Assembly: GCF_026723865.1 (NCBI RefSeq)
Contig: NZ_CP113529.1
Location: 4,402,001-4,466,000, forward strand
DNA: 64,000 nucleotides
Direction: 5' to 3'
DNA from: Mycobacterium sp. Aquia_216
GTDB lineage: Bacteria > Actinomycetota > Actinomycetes > Mycobacteriales > Mycobacteriaceae
Shown: positions 17,930 to 27,821 of the stretch, in pieces
Layout of the letters: each line of letters opens with the position of its first letter
Position numbering within the stretch: position 1 is the first letter of the stretch
Position numbers and translations under genes: made by a program
The notes under the pieces: generated by a model
Databases searched by the model: none
Seen by the model: the letters and a program-made list of their open reading frames with translations, nothing else
What the model was told of the DNA's origin: nothing

Positions 17930-19321
17930 CTAGGAGCCCTTGAGCCGAACCGCCAGGTAGTCGCCGACGGCGTCCATCGCCACCCGTTCCTGAGTCATCG
18001 CGTCGCGTTCGCGCACGGTGACCGCGTTGTCCTGCAGGGAATCGAAATCCACTGTCACGCAGAACGGCGTCCCGACCTCGTCCTGGCGCCGGTAACGGCG
18101 CCCGATCGCGCCGGCATCGTCGAAATCGATGTTCCACGATCTCCGCAATTCGGCGGCCAAGTCTCGGGCCTTGGGGCTCAAATCGGCATGCCGGGACAAT
18201 GGCAGCACCGCCGCCTTGACCGGAGCCAGCCGGTGGTCCAGGCGGAGCACGGTGCGTTTGTCCACACCGCCCTTGGCGTTCGGGGCTTCGTCCTCGGCAT
18301 AGGCATCGATCAAAAACGCCATGAACGACCGCGTCAGACCGGCCGCGGGTTCGATCACGTACGGGGTGTACCGAGTGTCGCTGACCTGGTCGAAGAAGGA
18401 CAGGTCAGCACCGGAATGCTTTGCGTGCGTGGACAAGTCGTAGTCGGTGCGGTTGGCGACACCTTCCAGCTCACCCCAGGGGTTGCCCTGGAAACCGAAC
18501 TTGTATTCGATGTCGACGGTGCGGTCGGAATAGTGCGACAGCTTCTCTTGGGGGTGTTCGTAGAGCCGCAGGTTCTCCGGGTTGATGCCGAGGTCGACGT
18601 ACCACTGGTGCCGGGTGTCGATCCAGTACTGGTGCCATTCCTTGGCGGTAGAGGGCTCGACGAAGAATTCCATCTCCATCTGCTCGAACTCGCGGGTGCG
18701 GAAGATGAAGTTGCCCGGCGTGATCTCGTTGCGGAAGCTCTTGCCGATCTGCCCGATACCGAACGGAGGCTTGCGCCGCGCGGTCGTCACGACGTTGGCG
18801 AAGTTGACGAAGATGCCCTGCGCGGTCTCGGGCCGCAGGTAGTGCAGCCCTTCCTCGGTCTCGATGGGCCCGAGGTAGGTCTTGAGCATCATGTTGAATT
18901 CGCGCGGCTCGGTCCACTGACCGGGCTCGCCGGTCTCCGGGTCACGGATATCGGCCAGCCCATTGGGCGGCGGGTGGCCGTGTTTGGCCTCATAGGCCTC
19001 GAGCAGATGGTCGGCGCGGTAGCGCTTGTGGGTGATCAGCGACTCCACCAGCGGGTCGTGGAACACCTCGACGTGCCCGGACGCCACCCACACCTGTCGC
19101 GGCAGGATGATCGACGAGTCGAGTCCTACGACGTCGTCGCGACCGGTGACCACCGCGCGCCACCACTGCCGTTTGATGTTCTCCTTGAGTTCCACGCCCA
19201 GCGGCCCGTAGTCCCATGCCGACTTGGTGCCGCCGTAGATCTCCCCCGACGGATAGACGAATCCACGCCGTTTGGCCAGGTTAACGACGGTGTCGATGAC
19301 GGACGCCACGGGGTGGTCCAC
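17930..19321 (-). CDS. glyS: Glycyl-tRNA synthetase (alpha2 type)
   Basis: A 463-residue class II aminoacyl-tRNA synthetase charging tRNA-Gly. The N-terminus has [20 protein letters not shown], followed by motif 2 ([21 protein letters not shown]) and the motif 3 region with [13 protein letters not shown]-terminal anticodon-binding domain follows (~350-463). Length is normal for the dimeric bacterial type. It is divergent from the zinc-regulator operon smtB-zur. Confidence 0.97.
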   Translation of the reverse strand: MDHPVASVIDTVVNLAKRRGFVYPSGEIYGGTKSAWDYGPLGVELKENIKRQWWRAVVTGRDDVVGLDSSIILPRQVWVASGHVEVFHDPLVESLITHKRYRADHLLEAYEAKHGHPPPNGLADIRDPETGEPGQWTEPREFNMMLKTYLGPIETEEGLHYLRPETAQGIFVNFANVVTTARRKPPFGIGQIGKSFRNEITPGNFIFRTREFEQMEMEFFVEPSTAKEWHQYWIDTRHQWYVDLGINPENLRLYEHPQEKLSHYSDRTVDIEYKFGFQGNPWGELEGVANRTDYDLSTHAKHSGADLSFFDQVSDTRYTPYVIEPAAGLTRSFMAFLIDAYAEDEAPNAKGGVDKRTVLRLDHRLAPVKAAVLPLSRHADLSPKARDLAAELRRSWNIDFDDAGAIGRRYRRQDEVGTPFCVTVDFDSLQDNAVTVRERDAMTQERVAMDAVGDYLAVRLKGS

Positions 19322-19404
19322 TCCCTTTCGGATGATTCGGAGGCGGAGCGGCGAATCGTCGCCCGCGAAACATCAGCAATGGTATCGACCCGGCCCGGGG
19401 TCTT

Positions 19405-19428
19405 TGACATGCGTCATCATGCATGTGA
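19405..19428. promoter_or_regulatory. Candidate SmtB operator upstream of smtB-zur
   Basis: TGACATGC (19405-19412) and GCATGTGA (19421-19428) form an imperfect inverted repeat (7 of 8 bases) with an 8-base spacer, about 70 bases before the smtB start and about 85 bases from the glyS start. ArsR/SmtB proteins bind such repeats and release them on metal binding. The assignment is from symmetry and location. Confidence 0.45.
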
Positions 19429-19495
19429 CAGTGGAAGTCGTTCCCTGTTCGTGGAGCTCCACATACCCGGTACTTCTCGAGGTGATTACTTTCGC

Positions 19496-19894
19496 ATGGT
19501 GATGCCGACCGCAGCCCATGGCTCATCATCGGCTCTGGGTGCCCACCGGCACGGCGAGGCGGTGGGCGGCGAGCTTTCTCCGTTCGCTGAATATCCGGTG
19601 CCGCCGGCACGCGAGATCCTCGATGCCGCCGGCGAACTGTTACGCGCACTGGCCGCACCCGTGCGGATTGCCATCGTGCTGCAGCTACGCGAATCGCAAC
19701 GCTGCGTGCACGAGCTGGTCGACGCGCTGGGAGTGCCACAACCGCTGGTCAGCCAGCATTTGAAGATTCTCAAGGCGGCGGGCGTGGTCGCCGGGGAGCG
19801 GTCTGGCCGCGAAGTGCTGTACCGGCTGGCCGACCACCACCTGGCGCACATCGTCGTCGATGCCGTCGCCCACGCCAGTGAGGACACACCATGA
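19496..19894 (+). CDS. smtB: Zinc-responsive ArsR/SmtB-family repressor
   Basis: A 132-residue winged-helix repressor. The DNA-binding part reads QRCVHELVDALGVPQPLVSQHLKIL (~70-94). The C-terminal helix has the alpha-5 zinc motif D-x-H-x10-H-x2-E as DHH...HASE, so zinc sensing is expected. The frame is open for over 400 codons upstream antisense to glyS, but the family begins near ATG 19496, so I use that start. Its stop overlaps the zur start (ATGA). The pair is the mycobacterial zinc-homeostasis operon in which SmtB represses zur when zinc is low. Confidence 0.93.
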   Translation: MVMPTAAHGSSSALGAHRHGEAVGGELSPFAEYPVPPAREILDAAGELLRALAAPVRIAIVLQLRESQRCVHELVDALGVPQPLVSQHLKILKAAGVVAGERSGREVLYRLADHHLAHIVVDAVAHASEDTP

Positions 19895-20283
19895 CAGGAA
19901 CCAGCGTCCGGTCCACCCGCCAGCGGGCGGCGATTTCCACCCTGCTCGAGACGCTCGACGATTTCCGCTCGGCCCAGGAACTGCACGACGAGCTGCGCCG
20001 CGGCGGCGAGAACATCGGGCTGACCACCGTCTACCGAACGCTGCAGTCCATGGCGTCGGCGGGAATGGTCGACACACTGCGCACCGACACCGGAGAGTCG
20101 GTCTACCGCCGGTGCTCCGAACACCATCACCATCATCTGGTGTGCCGCCACTGCGGGTCCACGATCGAAGTCGGTGACCACGAGGTCGAGGAGTGGGCGT
20201 CGCAGGTGGCCGCCAAGCATGGTTATTCCGATGTCAGCCACACCATAGAGATCTTCGGGATGTGCTCGGACTGCGCCCGCTGA
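19891..20283 (+). CDS. zur: Zinc uptake regulator (Fur family)
   Basis: A 130-residue Fur-family repressor. The winged helix includes GLTTVYRTLQSMASAGMVD. The metal-binding region has HHHHHLVCRHCG, and the C-terminal CSDC supplies the second half of the structural Cys4 zinc site. Zur represses zinc-uptake genes, ESX-3 genes and alternative ribosomal proteins when zinc is replete. It is co-translated with smtB through a 4-base overlap. Confidence 0.95.
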   Translation: MTGTSVRSTRQRAAISTLLETLDDFRSAQELHDELRRGGENIGLTTVYRTLQSMASAGMVDTLRTDTGESVYRRCSEHHHHHLVCRHCGSTIEVGDHEVEEWASQVAAKHGYSDVSHTIEIFGMCSDCAR

Positions 20284-20306
20284 GGGCTTCGATGCGCGCC
20301 GAGCGT

Positions 20307-20356
20307 GCGGCCAGCCGCGCGCTGAGCGCCGAATGCACGGCTGGCCGCGCATTCGG
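20307..20356. terminator. Two overlapping hairpins after zur
   Basis: GCGGCCAGCCG (20307-20317) pairs perfectly with CGGCTGGCCGC (20338-20348). An alternative stem is CCGAATGC (20329-20336) with GCATTCGG (20349-20356). The two stems share bases and cannot form together. The position between the convergent zur and the hypothetical gene at 20370 fits a terminator. Confidence 0.65.
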
Positions 20357-20369
20357 TCGTCAGAGAGGC

Positions 20370-20798
20370 TCAGGCCGTCAGCACGCGCCGCATCTGGGCG
20401 CCCGTGTCGAGCACCAGCAGGATCAGGGTGCGCAGTGCGTCATCGGCCAAACCCGCACCGGGAAAGTTGTATCTCAGCATCACGTCGGCGGTTTTTGACG
20501 CGCCTTTGCCGGAGTTGCGCTGCGCGGCCTTGTCGCTGACCTTCTCGACCACGGTCACATTGCCGAAGTTGCTGTCGTGCCCCTGCCTGGCCACCTGGTC
20601 GCTGAGCTTCTTGGTCAGCGGCAGATCCCACGCCACGATCTGGGTGAGCGACACCAGGTCGAGTCCGTCGGCGATGTTCACCACCCGCAACGACGCGAAG
20701 GTGCCGTCGTGGTGAACCGTCAGCCCGCCATCGGGTTCGTCCTCGACGGTCAGCACGTCGCGGAGGATCGATCCCAGGCGCTCCTGCAGCGATGGCAT
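20370..20798 (-). CDS. Conserved actinobacterial protein (Rv2360c-like)
   Basis: A 142-residue soluble protein without signal peptide or membrane segment. It has alternating strands and helices (LTVHHDGTFASLRVVNI; GLDLVSLTQIVAWDLP) reminiscent of the small YbjN / secretion-chaperone-like fold, but I cannot assign a function. Its ATG overlaps the uppS stop (TAATG), so it is co-translated with uppS as the last gene of the recO-uppS unit. Confidence 0.75.
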   Translation of the reverse strand: MPSLQERLGSILRDVLTVEDEPDGGLTVHHDGTFASLRVVNIADGLDLVSLTQIVAWDLPLTKKLSDQVARQGHDSNFGNVTVVEKVSDKAAQRNSGKGASKTADVMLRYNFPGAGLADDALRTLILLVLDTGAQMRRVLTA

Positions 20799-21709
20799 TA
20801 GGCGCTCCCAAACCGTCGGTTGCGGTCCGCGTATTCAACGCACGCGGCCCACAGGTCGCGACGGTCGTAATCGGGCCACAGCTTGTCCTGAAAGATGAAT
20901 TCGGCGTAGGCCGCCTGCCACAGCATGAAATTGCTGGAGCGCTGCTCCCCCGAGGTCCGCAGAAATAGATCCACGTCCGGGATGTCGGGCCGTTGCAGGT
21001 GATGCGCCACCGTCGTCTCGGTGACGCGCTCAGGGTTGAGCCGGCCGGCAGCGGCCAGGCGCGCGATTTCCCTTGTAGCTTCCGCGATTTCGGCGCGGCC
21101 ACCGTAGTTGACGCAGTAGTTGACGGTGATGACGTCGTTGCCCTTCGTCATCTCCTCCGCAATCGCCAATTCATTGATCACGCTGCGCCACAGGCGCGGC
21201 CGTGACCCCACCCACCGGATCTTGACCCCTATCGCCTTGAGGTTCACCCGACGCATCCGGACCACGTCGCGGTTGAATCCCATCAGGAAGCGGACCTCCT
21301 CTGGGGACCGCTTCCAGTTTTCGGTGGAGAAGGCGTAAAGGCTCAGCCACTTGATCCCGATTTCGATTGCCCCACACACGACGTCGATGACGACCGCCTC
21401 GCCCGCCTTGTGGCCGTCGGTACGGGTCAATCCCTGTTGGGTAGCCCAGCGGCCATTGCCGTCCATCACGATGGCCACGTGGTTCGGCAGTCGATCCGCC
21501 GGGATCCGCGGCGCGACCGCCTTCGACGTGTGCTGTGGTGGCCGGCTCGGGCCGCCGCCGGGAGCGGGCGGCAGCTCGGGGAACGCCACCGGCCATGTCG
21601 ACCTGTCGGGAAATGTCGGGTAGTCGTCGGACGCGGCGGGCAGTTGCGGGAAGGCCAGGTAGTCCTTGGACTTCAGGGTGCGCTCGTGGTGCTTAGCCAC
21701 AGGCCTCAT
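20798..21709 (-). CDS. uppS: Polyprenyl (decaprenyl) diphosphate synthase, cis type
   Basis: A 303-residue cis-prenyltransferase. Signature segments are [13 protein letters not shown] (catalytic Asp), the [15 protein letters not shown] motif and the C-terminal [18 protein letters not shown]. It makes the long polyprenyl diphosphate that becomes the lipid carrier for peptidoglycan, arabinogalactan and mannan. The first ~70 residues form a Pro-rich N-terminal extension typical of the mycobacterial long-chain enzyme. The start overlaps the recO stop by 17 bases. Confidence 0.95.
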   Translation of the reverse strand: MRPVAKHHERTLKSKDYLAFPQLPAASDDYPTFPDRSTWPVAFPELPPAPGGGPSRPPQHTSKAVAPRIPADRLPNHVAIVMDGNGRWATQQGLTRTDGHKAGEAVVIDVVCGAIEIGIKWLSLYAFSTENWKRSPEEVRFLMGFNRDVVRMRRVNLKAIGVKIRWVGSRPRLWRSVINELAIAEEMTKGNDVITVNYCVNYGGRAEIAEATREIARLAAAGRLNPERVTETTVAHHLQRPDIPDVDLFLRTSGEQRSSNFMLWQAAYAEFIFQDKLWPDYDRRDLWAACVEYADRNRRFGSA

Positions 21710-22490
21710 CCTGCCCGATCAGCGCGACGCGCCGATCGGCGATGGTCCGGTCTACCCGATAATTGCGCTCCACCAGCGGCAACGTCTTGAGCTGGCGTTC
21801 CAGATGCCATTGCAGATGGGCGGCCACCAATCCGCTGACATGGCTGCGGTGGGATTGCGGCGTCGCCTCGGCGGCCTCCCAATCGCCATCGTGCAGCGCG
21901 GACATCAGTTCCAGCACGCCCAGCGGCGGCGTGGTCGAGCCCGCCGGGCGGCAGTGACCGCAGACGCTGCCACCGGCGGCGATGTGAAACGCCCGATGCG
22001 GGCCGGGTGTGGCGCAGCGGGCACACTCGGTCAGCGCCGGCGCCCAGCCGGCGATACCCATGGCACGCAGCAGGTAGGCGTCCAGTAGCAGTTCGCGGGG
22101 GCGGCGTCCGTCGGCCACCGCCCGCAGCGCGCCCACCGTGAGCCGGTGCAGTGCCGGGGCGGGCGCCCGCTCCTCACCGGCGAGGCGTTCGGCGGTTTCC
22201 AGCATCGCGCACCCGCAGGTGTACCGGCCGTAGTCGCTGACGATGTCGGTGGCGAACGCGTCGATCGAAACGACCTGGGTGACGATGTCGAGATTGCGGC
22301 CGGGATGCAGCTGCACATCGATGTGCGCGAACGGCTCCAGCCGCGCGCCGAATTTGCTGCGGGTGCGACGCACCCCCTTGGCCACCGCGCGGACCAGCCC
22401 GTGCTCGCGGGTCAACAGGGTGACGATCCGGTCGGCTTCGCCGAGCTTGTGCTGGCGTAGCACTACCGCTCGGTCTCGATACAGCCGCAT
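21693..22490 (-). CDS. recO: DNA repair protein RecO
   Basis: A 265-residue RecO. The OB-fold N-terminus starts [20 protein letters not shown]. The C-terminal zinc site shows [10 protein letters not shown] and CGHCRP. It loads RecA onto SSB-coated DNA together with RecR. A longer reading from 22622 would cross into the divergent amiA2 gene, so I use the ATG at 22490, which matches the family start. Confidence 0.94.
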   Translation of the reverse strand: MRLYRDRAVVLRQHKLGEADRIVTLLTREHGLVRAVAKGVRRTRSKFGARLEPFAHIDVQLHPGRNLDIVTQVVSIDAFATDIVSDYGRYTCGCAMLETAERLAGEERAPAPALHRLTVGALRAVADGRRPRELLLDAYLLRAMGIAGWAPALTECARCATPGPHRAFHIAAGGSVCGHCRPAGSTTPPLGVLELMSALHDGDWEAAEATPQSHRSHVSGLVAAHLQWHLERQLKTLPLVERNYRVDRTIADRRVALIGQDEACG

Positions 22491-22551
22491 CTCAACAGTT
22501 TTGCACCCCGCCGCGACATCGCGGGGATCCGCGCCGATAGTCTCGTACCCC

Positions 22552-24027
22552 GTGATTGGCGCTTTCGAGTCCGCTTCCGGGTCCGCTTCCGGATCCCGCG
22601 GCACGCGCCTGCCCACACTCACTGACCTGCTCTATCAGCTGGCCAGCCGGTCGGTGACATCCGACACATTGGTGCGCCGTTCGCTGCACGCGATCGATGC
22701 CAGCCAGTCCACGCTGAACGCATTCCGGGTGGTCTTGACCGAGTCCGCGCTGGCCGACGCGGCCGAGGCCGACCGGCGACGGGCCGCCGGAGACACGGCG
22801 CCGTTGCTGGGCGTCCCGATCGCCGTCAAGGACGACGTCGATGTTGCTGGCGTGCCGACGGCCTTCGGTACCGACGGCTACGTCCGGCCCGCCACCCAGG
22901 ACGCCGAGGTGGTCCGCCGCCTCAAGGCCGCCGGGGCGGTGATCGTCGGCAAGACCAACAGCTGCGAGCTGGGCCAGTGGCCGTTCACCAGCGGGCCCGG
23001 GTTCGGGTACACCCGCAATCCGTGGTCGCGGCGGCACACCCCGGGTGGCTCGTCGGGCGGCAGCGCGGCCGCGGTCGCCGCGGGTCTGGTCACCGCCGCG
23101 ATCGGCTCCGACGGCGCCGGCAGCGTCCGCATCCCGGCGGCCTGGACGCACCTGGTCGGCATCAAGCCGCAGCGTGGCCGCATCTCGACCTGGCCATTGC
23201 CGGAGGCGTTCAACGGGATCACGGTCAACGGCGTGCTGGCCCGCACGGTGGCCGACGCGGCGCTGGTGCTCGACGCCGCCTCGGGAAACGTCGAGGGCGA
23301 CCGGCACAAGCCGCCGCCACTGACGGCGTCCGACTACGTCAGCATCGCGCCCGGGCCGCTGAACATCGCGCTGTCAACCCGGTTCGCCTACACCTTCTTT
23401 CGGGCCAAGCTGCATCCCGAGATCCTGGCCGCGACCCGTGCGGTGGGCAAGCAGCTCCAATTGCTCGGCCACGCGGTCGTGACCGGCAACCCGGACTACG
23501 GCCTGCGGTTGGGGTGGGACTTTCTGGCCAGGTCGACCGCCGGACTGCGGGAATGGGAGGAGCGGCTGGGCGACGGTGTCGTCCTGGACCCTCGCACCTT
23601 GTCCAACCTGAGGATGGGTCATGTGCTGGGGCAGGCGATCCTGCGCAACGCACGCCAACACGAGGCCGCTCTGCAGCGCCGAGTGGGCTCGATCTTCGAC
23701 ATCGTCGACGTCGTTTTGGCCCCGACGACCGCGCAGCCGCCGCCACTGGCACGATCCTTCGACCGGTTGGGCGGCTTCGGCACCGACCGCGCCATGATCA
23801 AGTTGTGCCCGGCGACCTGGCCGTGGAATGTCTTGGGCTGGCCGTCGATCAACGTGCCGGCCGGGTTCACCTCGGACGGCCTGCCGATCGGCGTGCAGCT
23901 AATGGGTCCGGCCAACAGCGAGGGCATGCTGATCTCGCTGGCCGCCGAGCTGGAGGCCGTCTGCGGCTGGGCCGCCAAGCAGCCGAAGGTGTGGTGGGAG
24001 CACGACCATGCCCCGCCGCAAGATTGA
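22552..24027 (+). CDS. amiA2: Amidase, amidase-signature family (AmiA2-like)
   Basis: A 491-residue amidase-signature enzyme. The Lys of the Ser-cisSer-Lys triad lies in GVPIAVKDDVDVAG and the Ser-rich core is TPGGSSGGSAAAVAAGLV; the nucleophile segment is GSDGAGSVRIPAAW. It hydrolyses an amide of unknown nature. The frame extends far upstream over recO, but the conserved N-terminus (LPTLTDLLYQL) begins shortly after the GTG at 22552. It is divergent from recO with a 61-base gap and convergent with era, 6 bases apart. Confidence 0.9.
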   Translation: MIGAFESASGSASGSRGTRLPTLTDLLYQLASRSVTSDTLVRRSLHAIDASQSTLNAFRVVLTESALADAAEADRRRAAGDTAPLLGVPIAVKDDVDVAGVPTAFGTDGYVRPATQDAEVVRRLKAAGAVIVGKTNSCELGQWPFTSGPGFGYTRNPWSRRHTPGGSSGGSAAAVAAGLVTAAIGSDGAGSVRIPAAWTHLVGIKPQRGRISTWPLPEAFNGITVNGVLARTVADAALVLDAASGNVEGDRHKPPPLTASDYVSIAPGPLNIALSTRFAYTFFRAKLHPEILAATRAVGKQLQLLGHAVVTGNPDYGLRLGWDFLARSTAGLREWEERLGDGVVLDPRTLSNLRMGHVLGQAILRNARQHEAALQRRVGSIFDIVDVVLAPTTAQPPPLARSFDRLGGFGTDRAMIKLCPATWPWNVLGWPSINVPAGFTSDGLPIGVQLMGPANSEGMLISLAAELEAVCGWAAKQPKVWWEHDHAPPQD

Positions 24028-24033
24028 GACGCG

Positions 24034-24933
24034 CTAAAAGCCGAGCCGCCCAAGCTGTTTAGGGTCGCTCTGCCAGTTCTTGGCAACCTTGACGCGCAGG
24101 TCGAGATAGACCTTGGTGCCTAGCAGCTTCTCGATCTGAGTGCGCGCCGCCGTTCCCACTTCCCGTAATCGGGCCCCGCCCTTGCCGATGATGATGCCCT
24201 TCTGGCTGTCTCGCTCGACATAAAGCAGCGCGTACACGTCGATCAGATCGTCGCGATCCTCGCGCGGGTTGACTTCGTCGATCACCACCGCCAGCGAATG
24301 CGGAAGCTCGTCGTGCACTCCCTCCAGGGCGGCCTCGCGGATGAGCTCGGCCATCAAGGTCTCTTCGGGCTCGTCGGTCAGCTCGCCGTCGGGGTAATAC
24401 GCCGGGCCGACGGGCAGTGCCGCGGCCAGCAGGTCGATCAGCATGTCGACCTGCGTGCCCGCCACCGCGGACACCGGGACGATTTCGGCCGATCCGTCGA
24501 CGAGTTCACTGGCCGCAACCAGCTGGGCCGCCACCCGGTCCTTGGGCACCTTGTCGATCTTGGTGACGATCACGAAGAGGGTGGTTTTGGGTGCAACCGA
24601 ACGAATCTGGTCGACGATCCAGCGGTCGCCGGGACCGATCGCCTCGTCAGCCGGGATGCACAGCCCGATGACGTCGACTTCGGTGTAGGTGTCGCGGACC
24701 AGGTCGTTCAGCCGCTTGCCCAGCAGAGTGCGCGGCCGGTGCAGACCCGGGGTGTCGACCAGGATGATCTGGAAGTTCTCCCGGTGCACGATGCCGCGGA
24801 TGGTGTGGCGGGTGGTCTGCGGCCGCTTCGAGGTGATCGCCACCTTGGTGCCGACCAGAGCGTTGGTCAGCGTCGACTTGCCGGTGTTCGGCCGGCCGAC
24901 CAAACACACGAAGCCCGAACGGAATTCGGTCAT
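24034..24933 (-). CDS. era: GTPase Era, ribosome assembly factor
   Basis: A 299-residue Era. G1 is GRPNTGKST, the switch region TTRHT, G3 DTPG and G4 TKID. The C-terminal KH domain contains GIIIGKGGARLREVG. It binds 16S rRNA near the 3' end during 30S assembly. It is the last gene of the run phoH-ybeY-(Pro-rich gene)-corC-like-CDA-like-era, and its start overlaps the CDA-like gene stop. Confidence 0.96.
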   Translation of the reverse strand: MTEFRSGFVCLVGRPNTGKSTLTNALVGTKVAITSKRPQTTRHTIRGIVHRENFQIILVDTPGLHRPRTLLGKRLNDLVRDTYTEVDVIGLCIPADEAIGPGDRWIVDQIRSVAPKTTLFVIVTKIDKVPKDRVAAQLVAASELVDGSAEIVPVSAVAGTQVDMLIDLLAAALPVGPAYYPDGELTDEPEETLMAELIREAALEGVHDELPHSLAVVIDEVNPREDRDDLIDVYALLYVERDSQKGIIIGKGGARLREVGTAARTQIEKLLGTKVYLDLRVKVAKNWQSDPKQLGRLGF

Positions 24934-25250
24934 AGCGGGGTGCCGACGCGATCGGTGAGGATGATCGCCACAGTGGCACTGAGCTCGCGCACCGCGGCGA
25001 TGCCGGGGTCGTCGGCCGATCCTGCCACCAGCACGGCGGCCTCCAGTCCGGTGGCCCCATTGGATACGGCCGCGGCCACCGCCGACTGCAGCCCGGTGAG
25101 CTTCAGCGCCGACAAGTCCACTGGCGCAGCCGCATACGTGCGGCCATCGGCATCACGGACCGCGGCGCCGCTGCCGGTCTCCGCACGGGCCATGGCGGCG
25201 CGGGCCAGCGCCACCAGCTCGGCGTCGTCGGGATCCAGCTGCTCAGCCAT
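24930..25250 (-). CDS. Cytidine deaminase-like protein without the catalytic motif
   Basis: A 106-residue protein with the overall cytidine-deaminase pattern ([19 protein letters not shown], then LEAAVLVAG and a strand-rich end). The (H/C)AE proton-shuttle motif is not recognisable (the aligned part reads [13 protein letters not shown]) and the second PCxxC zinc motif is missing. It is therefore probably a non-catalytic relative, as is the case for Rv2365c as I recall it. I chose the ATG at 25250; the 8-base overlap with the corC-like stop supports it. Confidence 0.7.
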   Translation of the reverse strand: MAEQLDPDDAELVALARAAMARAETGSGAAVRDADGRTYAAAPVDLSALKLTGLQSAVAAAVSNGATGLEAAVLVAGSADDPGIAAVRELSATVAIILTDRVGTPL

Positions 25251-26547
25251 GATGAGTGCTCTCAAACTCGTGATCCTCCGACTCGGCCGGGCTGAGCAGA
25301 ACGGTACCGATCCGCACCCGGCCGCGATGGTCGGGGCCGCCCTCGGCACGCAGCCGCAGGCCGTGCGAGACCACCTCGGCGCCGGGCAGCGGAACCCGGC
25401 CCAACTCCAGGGCCAGCAGGCCGCCCACCGTATCGACGTCGAGGTCGTCGTCGAATTCCACGCCGTACAGTTCGCCGACGTCTTCGATCGGCAGCCGCGA
25501 CGACACGCGGAAATGCTTGTCGCCCAAGTCCTCTATCGGGGCCGTCTCCGCTTGGTCGTACTCGTCGGCGATCTCGCCGACGATCTCCTCGAGCACGTCT
25601 TCGATGCTGACCAGACCGGCGATCGCGCCGTACTCGTCGACGAGCAGCGCCATGTGGTTACGGTCGCGCTGCATTTCCCGCAGCAGCGCATCCAATGGCT
25701 TGGAGTCCGGCACGAACACGGCCGGACGCATCACCTGCGACACCTTGGTGTCCCGGCCCCCGTCGGCCGACAAGAACGTCTGCTCCACAAGGTCTTTCAG
25801 ATACACCACTCCGACGATGTCGTCGACGTTTTCGCCGATCACCGGAATGCGGGAATGCCCGCTGCGCACGGCCAAGTTGGTTGCCTGGCTGGCGAATTTA
25901 TCGCTTTCGATCCAGATCATCTCGGTCCGCGGCACCATGACCTCGCGCGCGGGGGTGTCGCCGAGTTCGAATACGGACTCGATCATCCGGCGTTCGTCGG
26001 CGGCGACCACGCCGCGCTGCTGGGCCAGGTCGACGACTTCGCGCAACTCGATTTCGGATGCAAACGGCCCGTTGCGGAAACCCCGGCCGGGTGTCAGCGC
26101 ATTACCCAGTACCACCAGCAGCCGGCTGATCGGCATCAACAGCGACGAGATCACTTGCAGCGGAATGGCTGTGGCCATCGAAATGGAATACGCATGCTGG
26201 CGGCCGAGGGTCCGCGGACCCACCCCGATGATGACGAAGCTGGTCAGCACCATGATGGTCGCCGCACCGAACACCGCCCAGTTCAGACCGAAGTTGTCGT
26301 AGAGAAACACCACGAGCAGCACGGTCGCGGTGACTTCACAGGTGATGCGCAACAGCACCACCAGGTTGATGTAGCGCGGCCGGTCGGCCATGACCTTCGA
26401 CAGGGACCGAGCGCCGGGCCGCTCATCGCGCACCAGCTCGGCCACCCGAGCCAGCGACACGGTGCTCATCGCGGCGTCAATCGCGGTGAAAACGCCGCCC
26501 AGGCAGATCAACGCGAGCGCGCCGAGCAGCTGAGTTATGCCGGTCAA
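25243..26547 (-). CDS. CorC/CNNM-type membrane protein with CBS pair
   Basis: A 434-residue protein. The N-terminal DUF21/CNNM membrane domain (~residues 1-180) has several transmembrane helices ([44 protein letters not shown]). Two CBS domains follow (~200-330, [36 protein letters not shown]), then a C-terminal CorC_HlyC domain (~350-430, [16 protein letters not shown]). Members are linked to Mg2+ transport or efflux; older annotation calls them hemolysins. It sits in the ybeY-era operon, as in M. tuberculosis (Rv2366c). Confidence 0.88.
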   Translation of the reverse strand: MTGITQLLGALALICLGGVFTAIDAAMSTVSLARVAELVRDERPGARSLSKVMADRPRYINLVVLLRITCEVTATVLLVVFLYDNFGLNWAVFGAATIMVLTSFVIIGVGPRTLGRQHAYSISMATAIPLQVISSLLMPISRLLVVLGNALTPGRGFRNGPFASEIELREVVDLAQQRGVVAADERRMIESVFELGDTPAREVMVPRTEMIWIESDKFASQATNLAVRSGHSRIPVIGENVDDIVGVVYLKDLVEQTFLSADGGRDTKVSQVMRPAVFVPDSKPLDALLREMQRDRNHMALLVDEYGAIAGLVSIEDVLEEIVGEIADEYDQAETAPIEDLGDKHFRVSSRLPIEDVGELYGVEFDDDLDVDTVGGLLALELGRVPLPGAEVVSHGLRLRAEGGPDHRGRVRIGTVLLSPAESEDHEFESTHHG

Positions 26548-26552
26548 TTGTG

Positions 26553-27821
26553 CTAATGCCTTGACTCAGTCGCGGATTCTTTATTGGGATCGTCGCTCTT
26601 GCCTCGACGATTGAGCAACCCGGCGATGAGGACAACTGCCAACACCAACAACCCGTACCGCACCGCCCACGGCCACCACGCTTGGGCCGCCGGGGCGGGC
26701 TGAGCAGGTTGAGCGGGCTCCCCGCGAACGGCTAGCGCTACCAAGAAGTCGCCGTTGTCGGTCGGCCCGAAGCCCGGCAGCGACTGGGTCTTGCTCACCC
26801 TGATCTGCACGCCGGTGGCCGGATCGCCGACCTGGCCCCAGGCCACGGTGGAATCGTCGAGCAGGAAGGTGTCCTGACTACCCACGGATTGGCTTTCGTC
26901 GCGGCCAACCACCGCGACTTGGCCGACTTGCAGGATCTGGTTATCGGCGGGGACCTCGGCCAGGACATTCTGATACAGAGTCGGAGCTGACGGCATGGCG
27001 TATTCCGGCGGCGGTGGGCCCTGCCAGTTGGGCGGCGGCACAAAGGCCCCGCCGTAGAAGCTGCCCGCCGCCAGATAGCTCTCGCCGACCGCGGTGAACG
27101 GGACCAGGCCCACGGTGGCGGCATCCAGCACGATCCGGCCGCCGGCCGGCAGGTACGCCTCCCGGGAAGCGCCGTCGTAGGTGTAGCGGAAGGTCATCGC
27201 CTGACTGAGCGGGTTGTACAGCGTCGGGCGGTGGTACTCGTCGTAATCGACGTAGTCCCAGTGTCGAGGCCGCACCAGCGCCTTGTTGTCGGCCTTGACG
27301 AGCTCGATGTTCTCGCTATGGGCGCTGACGACGTTCTGCACCTGCTGGTTGAAGTCCGTCTCGGTCGGCGGCTTGGGCGGGTCGGCGGGATTGAGCCGCG
27401 CCGCCGGTGCGGCCTTGGCGGCCGCGACCGCCTGCGGTGGTGCATCCAGTTTCTTCGGTGGTGCCACCACCGAGACGTTTCTCGGCGTCCCCGGGGCCGG
27501 TGGATTGATCTTCGGGGTCTGCACCGGAACCGGCGCCGGACGCGTGGAAGTCGGCGGGGGCAACGGCGGAGGCTCCGGAATATATGCCGGGATGGTGCTC
27601 GACGGCGCCGGGGCCGGCCGGGGCGCGGGGGCGTTGCACACATTCGCCGTGTGATACGCCTGCACATAAAACAGACAGTGCTGGCAGGACACGGGGTTTG
27701 ACCCCTCGCCGGCACACGGAGATGCCTGTGCCGCCCCGGGCGCAATAGCCAGCACCGTCAACGGCGCCAAAGTAAAGGCGGCCGCGACCGCCATCCCGAG
27801 TGCTCTCTTTAAAAGGCTCAA
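26553..27821 (-). CDS. Secreted/membrane-anchored proline-rich protein of unknown function
   Basis: A 422-residue protein. An N-terminal signal peptide ([19 protein letters not shown], cleavage after ...AQA) leads to a four-Cys segment ([22 protein letters not shown]). A long Pro-rich spacer spans ~50-145 and is followed by a globular region (~150-360). A second Pro/Ala linker leads to a C-terminal transmembrane helix ([15 protein letters not shown]) with a short charged cytoplasmic end. The TTG start at 27821 overlaps the ybeY stop (TTGA), indicating translational coupling. I do not recognise a domain. I recall no gene here in M. tuberculosis, where ybeY is next to the corC-like gene. Confidence 0.8.
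   Translation of the reverse strand: MSLLKRALGMAVAAAFTLAPLTVLAIAPGAAQASPCAGEGSNPVSCQHCLFYVQAYHTANVCNAPAPRPAPAPSSTIPAYIPEPPPLPPPTSTRPAPVPVQTPKINPPAPGTPRNVSVVAPPKKLDAPPQAVAAAKAAPAARLNPADPPKPPTETDFNQQVQNVVSAHSENIELVKADNKALVRPRHWDYVDYDEYHRPTLYNPLSQAMTFRYTYDGASREAYLPAGGRIVLDAATVGLVPFTAVGESYLAAGSFYGGAFVPPPNWQGPPPPEYAMPSAPTLYQNVLAEVPADNQILQVGQVAVVGRDESQSVGSQDTFLLDDSTVAWGQVGDPATGVQIRVSKTQSLPGFGPTDNGDFLVALAVRGEPAQPAQPAPAAQAWWPWAVRYGLLVLAVVLIAGLLNRRGKSDDPNKESATESRH

Noticed and set aside
18188..19495. Upstream extension of the smtB frame over glyS
   Set aside because: The family starts at 19496; the upstream part is the antisense of glyS.
24298..26556. A 752-codon plus-strand frame opposite era, the CDA-like gene and the corC-like gene
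   Set aside because: It spans three well-supported genes on the other strand and its product shows no recognisable domain.
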